Source: Chinchilla lanigera (lineage: Eukaryota > Chordata > Mammalia > Rodentia > Chinchillidae). Taken from it: a stretch of 64,000 nt of DNA. This document shows positions 22,291 to 33,169 of the stretch, piece after piece. The stretch lies in NCBI RefSeq assembly GCF_000276665.1, contig NW_004955480.1, positions 8,207,200 to 8,271,199 of the forward strand, in the 5' to 3' direction. The number at the start of each line of letters is the position of its first letter. The stretch's first letter is position 1. The position numbers and the translations under genes were made by a program. Below the pieces are notes generated by a model. That model was given only the letters and a program-made list of their open reading frames with translations, searched no databases and had not been told where the DNA came from.

Positions 22291-22961
22291 TGAAGAAAAA
22301 GGGGAGAAATTAAAAGGAGCTAGGAAATAAAACACATTCTAAAGCTACAATCATTAAAACCCATACAAAAATATAGTTCTTACATTAATAATCAAGAAAA
22401 TCATCAAGGATCTGAGAATATAGGTCAGTTGGGTACAGCATTTGCCCGGTTTACAAAGGTAATCAAAGAATACAATGAATATTCAGCTCAATTTTTTTTT
22501 TAATTTCTTATAGTGAATGATGCTTTACCATTACTCCCCCTCAAAACACTGAATGTCATTAGTTGTGTTGGTGTGGTTGCCTCAATATCCTGAATTCAAT
22601 GAAAACATTTACAACAAATAAAAACAATATGAGTGTCTTCATCACCTTATTCACCAGATCTGGTTCCATGAAACTTCCAACCCTGCCTCACAGTCAAAAT
22701 GACCATGAAAAGTAAATGTTTTCAATCAGTTAAGGAAGTGGAGATAGCCACAACATAACTAAAGACACTCATGAGAGAGAACTTCCAGAACTGTTTCAAA
22801 AGTATCAAGAATTATGGGATGAAGTTGTTTAAAGTGAGGGAAAATATTTAGAGGGGGATCAATGGCAATGTGTCTTTTACTGTAATGATTTTTAAAAAAT
22901 GTAAGTATTCAAGTTTTCAAATATACCTCATATGTGAGGTCCTGGTTTGCATGCCCAGGAT

Positions 22962-23138
22962 GGAGAGAGAGAGAGAGAGAGAGGAGAGAGGAGAGAGGAG
23001 AGAGGGAAGAGGGAGGGGGAGAGGGAAGAAAGAGAGGAGAGAGAAAATGGAGGGAGGAGGGGAGGAGAGAGAAAGGGAGAAAGAGTGGAGGAGGAGGAGA
23101 AAGAGAAAAAGGAGAAGGAGAGGGAGGGGGAAAAAGAA
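22962..23138. repeat. Polypurine tract (G/A-rich)
   Basis: About 177 bp almost entirely G and A on the plus strand. It begins with a (GA)n run and continues as GGAGA/GAAA variants. A short ID 3'-like stretch ('gaggtcctggtttgcatgcc') directly precedes it, so it may have grown from a SINE tail. Confidence 0.95.
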
Positions 23139-23167
23139 CATAATCTAGAAGTCAGTTATTCTTTTTT

Positions 23168-23357
23168 CTTTTTTTCTTTTTCTTTTTTTTTTTTTTTTTT
23201 TTTTTTTTCGTCTTTTTTTGAGACAGAGTCTCACTACACAGTTCAGTCTGGCCTTGAGCTCACTTTGTAGCCCAGGCTGGTCTTGAACTTACAACGATCC
23301 TCCTGCCTCAGCCTCCCGAGTGCTGGGATTACAGGCATGCACCACCATGCATGGTTA
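23168..23357 (-). mobile_element. Full-length B1-type SINE with TSD
   Basis: Poly-T start, then 'gagacagagtctcactacac', the duplicated internal segment, and 'gtgctgggattacaggcatg' to the outer end. Direct repeats 'gttattctttttt' (from 23155) and 'gttattccttttt' (from 23358) flank it. It sits directly next to the polypurine tract. Confidence 0.93.
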
Positions 23358-23439
23358 GTTATTCCTTTTTAAATTACATTCATTGTATGTATTTTCCATA
23401 ACACAATGTAGTACAATACATGTCTTTTGTAAAAGAGTG

Positions 23440-23960
23440 GGAAAAATAATATCCACAGTCACTTCAGCATTATTCACAATAGCCAAGCTATGCAACCTAC
23501 CATACACCAGTGAATGAATGAAAGCAAGAATGAATGAATGAATGGAGAAGTTATGGTACACCTCTACAATGGTATGTAACTGCCATAAAAAGAAGGGAGC
23601 CTCTCATTTGTAACAATGTGCGTGATATGAAGGACACTATGTTAGGTGAGACAAGCAAAACACAAAAGGACAAGCATGTATATGTGGAATGTAAAAAAAA
23701 AAAAAAATGAACACATGAAACCAGAGAGTAGAATGGTGTTTACCAGGAGCCAGAGGACAGGGTAATGGGAAATACTGGTCAAAAGGTTCAAATCTTCAGT
23801 TATAACGTGAGTAAACTCTGAGGATCTAGTGTACAGCGTGGGTGGTGAGAGGTGTTGATTGGTTTGATTGTGGCCATCATTGTACAGCTGTAGGGGCATC
23901 AGGTCATCAGATTGTACACCCTGAATACATTCAGTCTTTATCAATTAGATATTTTTAAAT
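23440..23960 (+). mobile_element. L1 3' fragment, plus strand
   Basis: 'gcattattcacaatagccaa', 'gtatgtaactgccataaaaa', 'gtgagacaagcaaaacacaa', 'gtatatgtggaatgtaaaa' are L1 ORF2-end and 3' UTR signatures. No open frame. Confidence 0.8.
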
Positions 23961-23978
23961 GAGCTTTGAAAACAATGG

Positions 23979-24062
23979 GCAGGGGTGGGGATACAGCTCA
24001 TTGTTAGAGCATTTGCCTAGCATGTGCAGGGTCTTGGGTTTGATCCCCAACGTCACTAGCAG
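23979..24062 (+). mobile_element. Diverged ID SINE
   Basis: 'gggatacagctcattgttag' and 'gggtttgatccccaacgtc'. Confidence 0.8.
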
Positions 24063-24234
24063 AAAAATGTGGGAGCGAGTAAATATACAAAATTACAAAG
24101 AGAACAGAAACCACCCATCATCAGAGCACCTACAGAAAATCACATTTATACTCCTCTGTCCACCCATACTTAGACAGACACAAGTTATGTACATTCACAC
24201 ACACATATCTTCATAGTTTAGAATAAAGTACTTG

Positions 24235-24310
24235 GGCTGGGGGTGTAGCTCAGTGGTAGAGCACTTGCCTACTACATGCAACACACACACGCACATACAC
24301 ACACACACAT
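24235..24310 (+). mobile_element. 3'-truncated ID SINE running into (AC)n
   Basis: 'gctgggggtgtagctcagtg' to 'gcacttgcct' is ID; the B-box is absent and an (AC)n microsatellite (24280-24310) follows. Confidence 0.75.
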
Positions 24311-24929
24311 ATACACATGGTTCTTAAAGCCGTCCACAGAAAAGCAAATGGTCTATAATTACTAACATCCCATCACAAAACCTCACTCAGGGTTCAATCA
24401 CACACTTAAAAACTGTGCTGAGCCTCTGTGTGTTCATGACTGCAGGCAAACCCAGTAGCCCCAAGACCTTCGCGGTCTGTGTCTGCCCTGAGCATGTCTC
24501 CATCTGATCCAGGCGAAGGATTTCCTGGTCCATCCAGCTAAGTGAGCCTTCGGCACACCAGGGCACCAGCTCTCTCCCAGAAAGTGGTGGCAGAGGGACT
24601 AGAATGTGAGTGACCGCAGTGACTTCACCCAGGTCTTCATCCATAAATTATTTTCTCACATTTTGTGTACAGTCCTAAAATTTGGTTTTCCAGCTATCAA
24701 GCTAGCAGCAGACTCAAAGATATAAATAATCTGCTTTCTAGTTTCTTTTTTGACACTGTGCCTGTGTTAATTATTTTCGTTATTCTAGACCTGTATTACC
24801 ACATATGGTTTTGTCTCCTTTAAATTTCATGCTCAGTTATTTTTTTCCTTTTAGATTGAGAAAACCAATACAACACAAAAAGACCTTTCTCAGGACAGCA
24901 CAACCCAAAGTAGAATTTCAAAATTAATA

Positions 24930-25023
24930 TCTCTCTCCCTGTGTGTCTCTCTCTGTCTCTCTCTGTGTCTTTCTCCCTCTCTCTCTCTCTTTCTCTCTGT
25001 GTCTCTGTCTCTGTCTCTCTCTC
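24930..25023. repeat. (TC)n/(TCTCTG)n microsatellite
   Basis: About 94 bp of C/T-rich repeats with regular G interruptions (ctctctgtctct). Confidence 0.95.
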
Positions 25024-25025
25024 CC

Positions 25026-25098
25026 CTCAACACTGGAGGTTGAATGTGGGCCTCAAGCATGCTAATCAAGTTCTCTGCCACTGAGCTACACCTCCAAA
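25026..25098 (-). mobile_element. Diverged ID SINE
   Basis: Reversed 'gccactgagctacacctcc' with an A/B-box remnant. The TC repeat at its 3' side is probably its expanded tail. Confidence 0.75.
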
Positions 25099-25342
25099 TC
25101 TCAAATCTCAATTTTAATAAGCATCAATTACCAGTTTGAAAGAATTATATGCCACATGTAATGTTCAAATAAAAATACTTTATGCATGTTTATATATGTA
25201 AGAAAAAATTATATCTTCACAAATACTTAATCAAATTATTTATTCAATTTGTCTAAGTATTTGTAAGTTTACTATGGGTCATCACTGTATCAGTAGTGAC
25301 AAACCAGACGCATCTTTAACAGTTAGAAATTCTATTCCTAGG

Positions 25343-25497
25343 GCTCTGGCTTGGTGGTGCATTTCCTGTAATCCCAATACTTGAGAGGCTGAGGCAGGAG
25401 GATCCATCTGAGTCTGAAACAAGCTTGGGCTACATAGTAAGTTCAAGGCTAGTCTGAACTACATAGCAAGTCCCTGTCTCAAAAAAAGAAAGAAACT
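25343..25497 (+). mobile_element. B1-type SINE
   Basis: 'ggcttggtggtgcatttcct', 'ggaggatccatctgagtct', duplicated internal segment 'gaactacatagcaagtccc', A-tail. Confidence 0.9.
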
Positions 25498-25554
25498 CCT
25501 AGAAACTTCTAGGATTTACTTAATAGTAATGAAAACATAGGTCCTCGTAAAAGT

Positions 25555-26035
25555 GCACATGGATATTCATGGCAGCATTATCATAGCAACCAAAAAATAG
25601 AAAAGACCCAAATGTCCATGAATTGAAGAATAGATAAATGAAGTGGGTTATATTCATATAATAGAATATTACTCACTTGGAAAAAGGAATGAAGTACTAA
25701 TACATACTAAAATGTTGATTAACTTTAAAAACACTGTGCTAAGTTTAAGAAGCCAGTCACAAAGCACCACATTGAACAATTCCATTTACATAAAATATCT
25801 AGACTTGGCAAACCTATATAGAGAGAAAGTTGACCACAGGTTACCTGGGGATGAATGGTGGGGGATGGGGTGCAACTGCTGGTGAGTATGGGGTTTCTTT
25901 TTGAGTTGATGGAAATGTTTTAAGTCTACATTGTGTGACAATTGCAAAACTGGATATATTGAAAACTGTTGAATCTCTTTCAGGGTAAATTTTATGTATG
26001 TGAATTATATCTCAAAAGACATGTTCAGCAAATTC
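25555..26035 (+). mobile_element. Old L1M 3' fragment, plus strand
   Basis: 'catggcagcattatcatagc', 'acccaaatgtccatgaattg', 'agccagtcacaaagcaccac', 'tgtgaattatatctcaaaa' are L1M ORF2-end and 3' UTR hallmarks. Confidence 0.8.
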
Positions 26036-26093
26036 TTTCTCTCATGGAGCTTACATTCCCTAGTGCAACTCTCATGTTCACTGAGCGTACTAT

Positions 26094-26430
26094 TGTATTG
26101 GTCAGCTTTTCATCACTGGGATAAAGTACCCAACACCCACAGTTTAAAAGAGAGAAACTGAATCTGGCTCACAGTTTTCAGGGGCTCAGTCCAAGGTAGA
26201 CTATCATGGCACAAGGGTGTGGCAGAGCAGAGATGCTTTAGCTCATGCCAACAGGAAGTAGAGATGAACAGAACTGGAGAAGAAAGGATGGAGTGGGCTG
26301 ATAAAAACTAAAAGGTCACACACCTGTGACCCACCCAGGCACACTCGGAAGTGAGTTTCACTCACCTAGGTGGTTTCCAAGCCAATCAAGTGGACAATTG
26401 ATCCTAATGGTCACAGCTATGAAGACAGCT
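26094..26430 (-). mobile_element. MaLR-type LTR, minus strand
   Basis: Starts 'tgtattggtcagcttttcat' (reverse of a MaLR 3' end) followed by 'acacccacagtttaaaagag' and 'caggggctcagtccaaggt'. Right edge is not defined. Confidence 0.75.
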
Positions 26431-26645
26431 CATTTCAGATTTAATGCCACTGGCTAAGTACTAGGGAGAAAAATTAGAAAGGGGGAAAGAGAGCTCTTTG
26501 GCATTTATTATTTTATGGTACTATCCAACTAAATAGTAGCTCTTTGACACTGTCCACTCACAAGCTGTCCTGGCTCCAGAAACAAACAAAAAAAAAAATG
26601 GTTGCCATTGGGAAACAGTTCACATGCTTCTTCTTATCAGCTTTT

Positions 26646-26772
26646 AGGAGGAGGAAAAAGGGATGAGGACAAGAGGAAGAAGAAGAGGAAAGAAAGAAAA
26701 AGAGAAGGAAGAAAAGGAAATGGAGGGAATGAGAAGGTGGAAGGAAGTAAAGGAGGAAGAAATGAGGAGGAA
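26646..26772. repeat. Polypurine tract
   Basis: About 127 bp strongly G/A-biased on the plus strand (gaggaagaagaagaggaaag and similar). Confidence 0.9.
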
Positions 26773-27457
26773 ATATTAGCTGAGCCTTACCACACACCCA
26801 ACCTTGCAGTGGGCTCTTTGTGTATATCATGTTGCTGAAGCCTCAGAATAACCCCGGGAGCACCTCCTTAGCAGATGCACTTGCTGAATGTGGTGAACTC
26901 AGCATTTTCAGGGGTGGTGCTGGTGGGGCTCCTCTGCTCAGGCTTTGGACAGCACGGGGCAGGTCTCAGTTCTTTCGCCCAGAAATCCAGGCAATAAACT
27001 CTCTACTGGACCAATAGTGCAATTTGGATATTATTTCTGGCTCTTTCCTAATTTTTTCACCCTGCCAGGGGCTTCTTAATATTCTGTAATCTGCCACCTG
27101 GAGACGGTTCTGTCATACTTAACTAAGAACTTTGCCTACAGCAGAGGAGCCAAGCAACAACTTGGCTGCACACACATAGGTAGTACAGCGTGGGAACAGG
27201 GTTTGGTCCCTGCCAGCCTGATCCCACACCTTCACCCTTGGCCACGGAAACACAAAAGGTGTGGATTTGCTCTGCTATAGCTCCCTGGTGTCATCCACAG
27301 TGGAAGGAGGACCAGCATGCTCCTTGTGATGAGCCTGTGGCTGGGAGTTGGAGGAGAGGGAAAATGTTTCATCCTATCTCATTTTCTAGGGATATGTAGG
27401 CACTGACATCAAATACTTCAGACATTTTAAAACTTCATTAATTAACTTCATTAATTA
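26773..27457. other. Intergenic stretch without recognised features
   Basis: A MIR-like patch is possible at 26800-26870. No other repeat or exon was recognised. Confidence 0.4.
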
Positions 27458-27605
27458 GCCGGAAGTGGTGGTACCTATAGGTGGCACCTATAATCCTAGC
27501 CTTCTAGAGGTTGAGGCAGGAGGATTGCTGCAGTTTGAGGCCAGGCTGGGCTACAGAGCAAGTTCATGATGAGCCTAACTGCATGATGAGATCCTGTCTC
27601 AAAAT
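27458..27605 (+). mobile_element. B1-type SINE
   Basis: 'gccggaagtggtggtaccta', an internal duplication 'ggtggcacctataatcct', and 'gagatcctgtctcaaa'. Confidence 0.85.
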
Positions 27606-27664
27606 TTTTTGTCATTAATTGATATTAAATATGAACCAAAATGTTAATATTCTTAGGTGCTTTT

Positions 27665-27666
<2 letters not shown>

Positions 27667-27718
<52 letters not shown>

Positions 27719-27802
27719 GTTTTTCTCCGGTACCAGGAACCGAACTCACGACCTTGTGCTTGCCAGGCAGGCGCTTTGCCGCTGAGCTAAATCCCCAGCC
27801 CC
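27667..27802 (-). mobile_element. Very young ID SINE with 51-nt tail and TSD
   Basis: Uninterrupted T51 (27667-27717) is the A-tail, followed by 'ggtttttctccggtaccagg' and the body ending 'ctaaatccccagcccc'. The direct repeat 'taggtgctttttaa' after it matches 'taggtgctttttat' before it. The near-perfect homopolymer indicates a recent insertion. Confidence 0.95.
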
Positions 27803-28283
27803 TAGGTGCTTTTTAATTAAACATTTCACAACTGAGAAACTCCCTGTGAAATCCCTATACATAATTTTCTAATATTAGAGGAAAGGAAGGCTGCAGATGG
27901 GTGGTTTGAGGATGAGAAGCTGTTTCCTTTAACAAGAAGTCATTTGCCTCAGCTCTGGAGGAGTGTGCTTCCATTTTCATTTATGGACAGGAGGATCACC
28001 ATCTTATTCAGCCAAGATCTCACTGAAAGAAGATTTACAATTTACCCTACATTTAATATTCTAAAGTTGGAGGTAGAGGGGAGGAAAGGTGGGGGAGGTT
28101 AGCAGTTAATAAGCAATGGGCTGAGAACATAAGATCAGTCCGCATGTTTTACCATATTTTAAAACCTTAACTCAAATTCAGTCACAGCCACTACAACCTA
28201 CTCACAACCCCAACCAACTCAGAAGCACAAAAATACTTGGCCTTATGGTCTGGCCTCCCATCCCCGATGGTACTCTCACGCAT

Positions 28284-28366
28284 GCACATACACACACACA
28301 CATTCACACACACACACACACACACACACATTCGTGCACACACACATATTCACACACACACACACC
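28284..28366. repeat. (CA)n microsatellite
   Basis: About 83 bp of CA repeats with 'ttcg' and 'tatt' interruptions. Confidence 0.97.
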
Positions 28367-28830
28367 TGTGCACACAGCAGGCGTAATTCCTCCCCCCTCA
28401 CCTCCAACCAATGCAGACGCAGTATAAATGATCGATGCCTGCTTTCCCCAAAGCCTCTTTGTTTGAAATTGTTCTTATCTTTGGGCCATTGGATATTTTC
28501 TACTTGAAACTTCACCTTGCTGCTGGAAGTTGCAGGAAGATGTCCCAGGGCCTGGTCATTCTGTTTCAGGGAATCCCTTGTTCTCAAGATTTTCAGGTGA
28601 ATACTCACATTATTAAGGCAGTGGTCCTGGTGTCTGATCTTTGACTCAGAAAGACACACCAAAGACCATGTTGGTGACAAAAAATGACTTCCTTCATCTT
28701 CCTAGGTTCTTTCACTGGGCCACAAATTAAATGGACATAAGACAGACTAACAGGAGAAGAAACACATTCAATTACATTTTATTTCCAGGAGTGCCACAAA
28801 AATACAGGACTAGAAGAAAGGTGAGATGAT

Positions 28831-28952
28831 GGGCTGGGTGCAATGGTGCGTGCCTGTAATCCCAGCACTCAGGAGGTTGAAGCAGGAGGATCACCATGAG
28901 TTTGAGGCCAGCCTGATATATAGTGAGACCTTGCCTCACAAAAGCAAAAAAG
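28831..28952 (+). mobile_element. B1-type SINE, host of an ID insertion
   Basis: 'gggctgggtgcaatggtgcg' to 'gagaccttgcctcacaaaag'. It lacks the second internal repeat. Its own TSD ('gaaaggtgagat' before and 'gaagtgagac' after) encloses both SINEs. Confidence 0.9.
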
Positions 28953-29060
28953 GGGGCTGGGGATTTAGCTCAGCGGCAAAAGCGCCTGCTTGGCAAGCGC
29001 AAGGTCATGAGTTCGGTTCCCGGTACCGGAGAAAAAACAAAACAAAACAAAACAAAAAGG
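28953..29060 (+). mobile_element. Young ID SINE nested in the B1 A-tail
   Basis: Body 'ggggctggggatttagctca' to 'gttcggttcccggtaccgga' with an (AAAAC)n tail. A 9-bp TSD 'gcaaaaaag' lies at 28944-28952 and 29061-29069 within the B1 tail. Confidence 0.95.
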
Positions 29061-29069
29061 GCAAAAAAG

Positions 29070-30400
29070 AAGTGAGACAACTGAAGTTGTTACACTACAT
29101 TGAACCAAAGAAAGGAGTAGGGCCTTGGACTTCTGGGCAGGGAAGTTATTCTAGGTGGCAACACAAGTTAAGAAAGCGTCAGGGAAGGAAATATGTGGTG
29201 AATAAAGGTTGTCTGGTCATGCAGATAAAGACTCCCAGTAACAAAAATTTATTTGGGAGCAACCCCCTTCCCAGTGCAGATATCTTATAATAAAATTTCC
29301 TTCACAGATGTAAATGTTTTTCTTAAAGTGATAGATTTTTCAGAGCTACTCATGTGCCTGCAGTTTCTCTGAATAAACAGACTAAACATCCCACAGAAGT
29401 CTACCTTGGGGCAGTATACTCTGGCCTTCTAAGTCATACTTTGGAGTGGTGTGTCCTAAGCCCAACAACTGAATATCATGGGAAAAGGCCCAGTGGGCCA
29501 CCACACAGCCATGCAGCACATGGGAAAACTGAATTTTACTCTTGATTTCTCCCTCTGAGGCCACTGGCAGGACTAGCATCTCCTCACAGCCAAATTTACA
29601 GGGTGTTACGGTCTCCTAAGTTCATGGTGCTGGCCTGAGTCTCCCTGAGAATGTTCCCATTCTGTCCAGGGCACCATGTTCACAAGGGTGGGAGGGTGTA
29701 ACACATCCTGAGTCAAAATGTTTCTCAGCCTTATTAACCCATCCAACACTCTCAATTCATCTCCACTCAGCTCAGGAAAACATGGCTAAGCATCACTTCC
29801 TGTGTGTGGCTTGTACCACAAAATACAAATTCAGAATAGTTTCTTCAAACATATTCCACTGTGGACTTGCCACTGTGATGCAGTCTTCACCCAAGAACTA
29901 AAAGATTAAAGATTAAATAGAAATATTCTTGCCAACTGAGTATTTCATAGGACCAGACCTATTCTTCCATTCTTCCCTGAATTTACCATGCGTCTTAGGC
30001 AACTTTTCTAGGTTTTACTGCATAAGTTGTTCTCATGACCTTTTAGGAGGCTGTTTTCTGGTGTTTCCTTTCGTGAAAATAGTTTCCCCCCACCTCAGTG
30101 AGAGACACAGAGCCTGTCCTCTTGACTTTCACACACAAAGGAGTCAAGCCTGATAGCTCAACATATATGGGTTGGATACCAGGCTGAGCCCTCTAAGAGT
30201 AAGAATGAGACCACTCAATTGTAGCATCTTTAGCTTCCTACATAACTTGGAGTGGCTACATTTATCTCCCTTGTAGGACTCTGAAGTAATGGTCAGGCAG
30301 TCTCCCTCCAAGTAGTTGGTATTTATTATGACAGGGAACTTACCATGTTTTCTAACCCCAACTTTTAGGCATGGTAACAAAGATCTTTCTGCCAAAGTTC
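29070..30400. other. Intergenic stretch without recognised features
   Basis: The flanking text at 28740-28800 and 29075-29230 may belong to one old LTR in minus orientation split by the SINEs. I cannot name it. Confidence 0.35.
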
Positions 30401-30409
30401 ACATACTTA

Positions 30410-31258
30410 GTAGACTGAGTGTAAATTGGAACAGCCTCTTTAGAGGACCCACTAGCACTTAACACTCAAGAAATCACTTATCTGTCCAATTCTACCTCTA
30501 AAAATACATCTGGCTAATAGATTCCCAAGTGCACTCAAAGCCTGTGTGTGAGGTTAGCTGAAGCAGAGGATGACTTCAAAGAATACAAGGCTGGAAGGAG
30601 TCTAACATCCATTGATAGGGGACCGAGCAAATGCTTTGTTTTTCCTTCCAATGGAAAACATACAGCATCTCAAGCAGTCTCAATGTATAAGAACAAGACT
30701 GATACCTGAGAGGCAAAATGTAGAACACTGTGGAGAATATGCGATAATTTCTGTAAATAGTGGTGAAGATTTTATATGTGTTCATATACATAACACATTC
30801 ATACAATGAGCGTAGTTGGTGTTTCTGGAAACACAAGGATCTGCTAACAGTGGTCGCTTCTGGAAAATGTCCCTGAGGGTGTTCTTATACATCCTGGAAA
30901 CATACTGAATGTTATTATTTATTTTGCTTCTAGAAATTTTCATTTTAGAATGATAGACCATTCCAAACATACTTGCTATAGAAATGCTTGACCCATTTAT
31001 ATGATGTACCTAGAGCGTGACACTGACAGAAACAGAAGATACAATAGTGGTTCCCAGGGGCTGGCGGGAGGCAGGAAGGGGAGTTAATGTGGAGTTCAGC
31101 GAGTATGGAGCTTGTTTTGCAAGATGAAAAACGTTCTAGAGATCGATGGTGGTTTTCATCGCACAACGCTGTAAATGCAGCTAACACGACCAAATTGTAT
31201 ATTTAAAATGATGAAGGTGGTAAGTTTCACATTATGTATGTTTTATCACAATTTAACA
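30410..31258 (+). mobile_element. Old L1M fragments, plus strand
   Basis: 'caattctacctctaaaaata', 'ggttcccaggggctggcggg', 'ggttttcatcgcacaacgct', 'gttttatcacaatttaacaa' follow the order of an L1M ORF2 end and 3' UTR. Confidence 0.6.
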
Positions 31259-31264
31259 AAATAA

Positions 31265-31450
31265 AAAGCAAAGATTTATTTTTCTAAACTTGACAAAAGC
31301 TTTGATCAGTTTTGCATACCTGTATCTTGTAATCTGAGCAACTACTTTGAAAATAACAATAGGCAGTATAATAACTTTTGTTAATTTCCTATCATTGTTT
31401 TCATTTTTTCTCTTAAAAAAATTTTTTTTTAAATCTCCCCATCTACCCTG
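31265..31450 (+). mobile_element. ERV LTR family 'A' fragment (U3 part)
   Basis: 'tttgatcagttttgcatacc', 'aatctgagcaactactttga' and the following 'aacaatagg...' match 37305-37400 and 43455-43545. Confidence 0.6.
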
Positions 31451-31590
31451 CTATATTTTAGCAAAAACACCAGAGAAGTACTTTTTTCACTTTTCTGTTT
31501 TGTTGCTTTTAGTACTGAGTTGTTTTTTGTTTTTTTTAATTCAATTTTCAGGTATTTTCAAAATAAAGATCAATTTTACTTCATAACTTT

Positions 31591-31728
31591 GTTTTTTGAG
31601 TTGTTTGTTGACAGAAGTTCTCACTATGTAGTAGGGTAGCTCTGAACTCACTATGTAGCCGAGGCTAGCCTTGAACTCCTGCTTCTGAGTGCTGGGATTA
31701 CAGGTGTGCACTCCCATGCATGGTTGGC
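31591..31728 (-). mobile_element. B1-type SINE
   Basis: Reversed body ending 'gagtgctgggattacaggtg' and 'cccatgcatggttggcc'. Confidence 0.9.
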
Positions 31729-32089
31729 CCTGCAACTTTGAAGTTTATGTGTATGTTGCAAAGAATAGGACGATGTTTCAGATGTTGCTCTTGGCACCCC
31801 AGAGGCATCTATTAGTGTACATGGTACTTATGCAGCTAGAGTCAATTAAAAAACTTGTTTCTCTGAGAGTGGGGTGGGCACTTAATTATAACCAGAGGGT
31901 TAGATTTTTTCAAATTTTGTGGAGCCCACATGAGGGCACACACATGAATAAGTGCCCTGAGAAGTTCATCACGAGTGGCAACCACTGCCTAAACTGATTA
32001 AAGATTACAGTCCAACTCAGCTTTTATTTTCCTCTTTGGAGTTTTTCACCCATAAATAATACAGGTATGCAGTTCATTGCAATAGTCTC

Positions 32090-32560
32090 AGCAAAGAATC
32101 AGTGCATCATTATACAAATGCACTTACACTTTAACCCATTGACCACATCTCTAGAAATTTATCCTCCAAATATTTCTGCCCACATAAGAAATGATGGATA
32201 TACCAGATGATTCATCCCATTGTTTATAAATAAAGATTGCAAAAGACTCAAATCATTTTCCTAGCAGGAAATTAAGCAAATTCACCCAGAACATCTCTCC
32301 CATAGATTATTATGCAACTGTAAAAACAAGAACAGAGAGTGAAGGTCTCTACGTTGTTGACACAAAGTAATTTCTAGTGCATATTAATCAGTGAAAAAGT
32401 AAGGTACAAAAGGTTATGCATTGGCTGCTCCCTTTTGTGTAAGAACAGGTAGGGCACAATAACATGTAATTATACACGCTCATATTTTTACAAAGAAATC
32501 CTTGAGAATCTACAGGAATCCTTAACAAGTGGTTATCAGAGTGACAGGTGGGAGTCAGAA
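32090..32560 (+). mobile_element. Old L1M fragment
   Basis: 'attgaccacatctctagaaa', 'gattattatgcaactgtaaa', 'agtggttatcagagtgacag' resemble L1M ORF2-end and 3' UTR. Confidence 0.5.
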
Positions 32561-32572
32561 GAGGTGATGGGG

Positions 32573-33169
32573 TGGCATGAAGGTCTGGGTGTCCCCTCAA
32601 GGCCCATGCTGAAATGAAATTGCCCTTGTAACTGTACAAAGTGAGACTTTTGGTGGGGTGAGATCATGCGGGCACTGCTGTCGTGAGCAGGGTAGCTGTC
32701 CTGGTGAGAGTGGGCAGTTCACACAGGAACTGTCCTTAGCGTGAGAGTGGCAGTTACTGTGGGAGTGGGTAGGCAGCATGGGAGAAGATCATTATCCTAG
32801 AAGCAGGCAGTTCTTGTGGGAGTGGGAATCATGAGAATGGGTTAGTTACCACACAAGTGGGTGGTTATTGCAGGAGCAGAGTTAGTGTGGGAGTGGGTAG
32901 TTACTGTGAGTATCTGCCACAACAGTGGATGGTTATAATACAGGTCAGTGTCTGCTGAGAGGGTGGGCTCGGCCCTATTTCCTGTCTCTGCTGGGCAGGT
33001 GCTTGTTCATCCTTCCACCACACAGGACGCGGGGCTAAGACCCTCCCCAACACCAGTGCCACTCTCCTGGACCCCCATCTGCAACCATGAGCCAAATGAG
33101 TTTCTTTCTGTTCTTTACAACACGGTAACTCAGGTATTCTGTCATAGCAGTAGAAAAGGAACTGAGACA
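32573..33169 (+). mobile_element. MaLR-type LTR with internal minisatellite
   Basis: Starts near 'tggcatgaaggtctgggtgt' and ends 'agtagaaaaggaactgagac', with the MaLR-like 'ccatgagccaaatgagtttc' before it. The middle (about 32700-32920) consists of degenerate 19-21-bp units (next entry). Confidence 0.75.
32700..32920. repeat. Degenerate minisatellite inside LTR
   Basis: About ten units of roughly 20 bp, consensus near 'ggagtgggtagttattgtg'. Good units are at 32760, 32817, 32858 and 32888; others are decayed or of uneven length. Confidence 0.7.

Noticed and set aside
22410..22470. Possible ID SINE ('aggtcagttgggtacagca')
   Set aside because: Only a weak A-box-like match; no B-box, tail or TSD.
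22870..23270. Arg/Glu-rich open frames in several phases
   Set aside because: They are translations of a polypurine tract; all three frames are open for the same reason.
24387..24644. Minus-strand 85-codon frame considered as a BST1 exon
   Set aside because: It shows none of the conserved cyclase-family cysteine or catalytic-region patterns.
28826..29290. A 154-codon plus-strand open frame
   Set aside because: It reads straight through a B1 and an ID SINE. The peptide is translated repeat.
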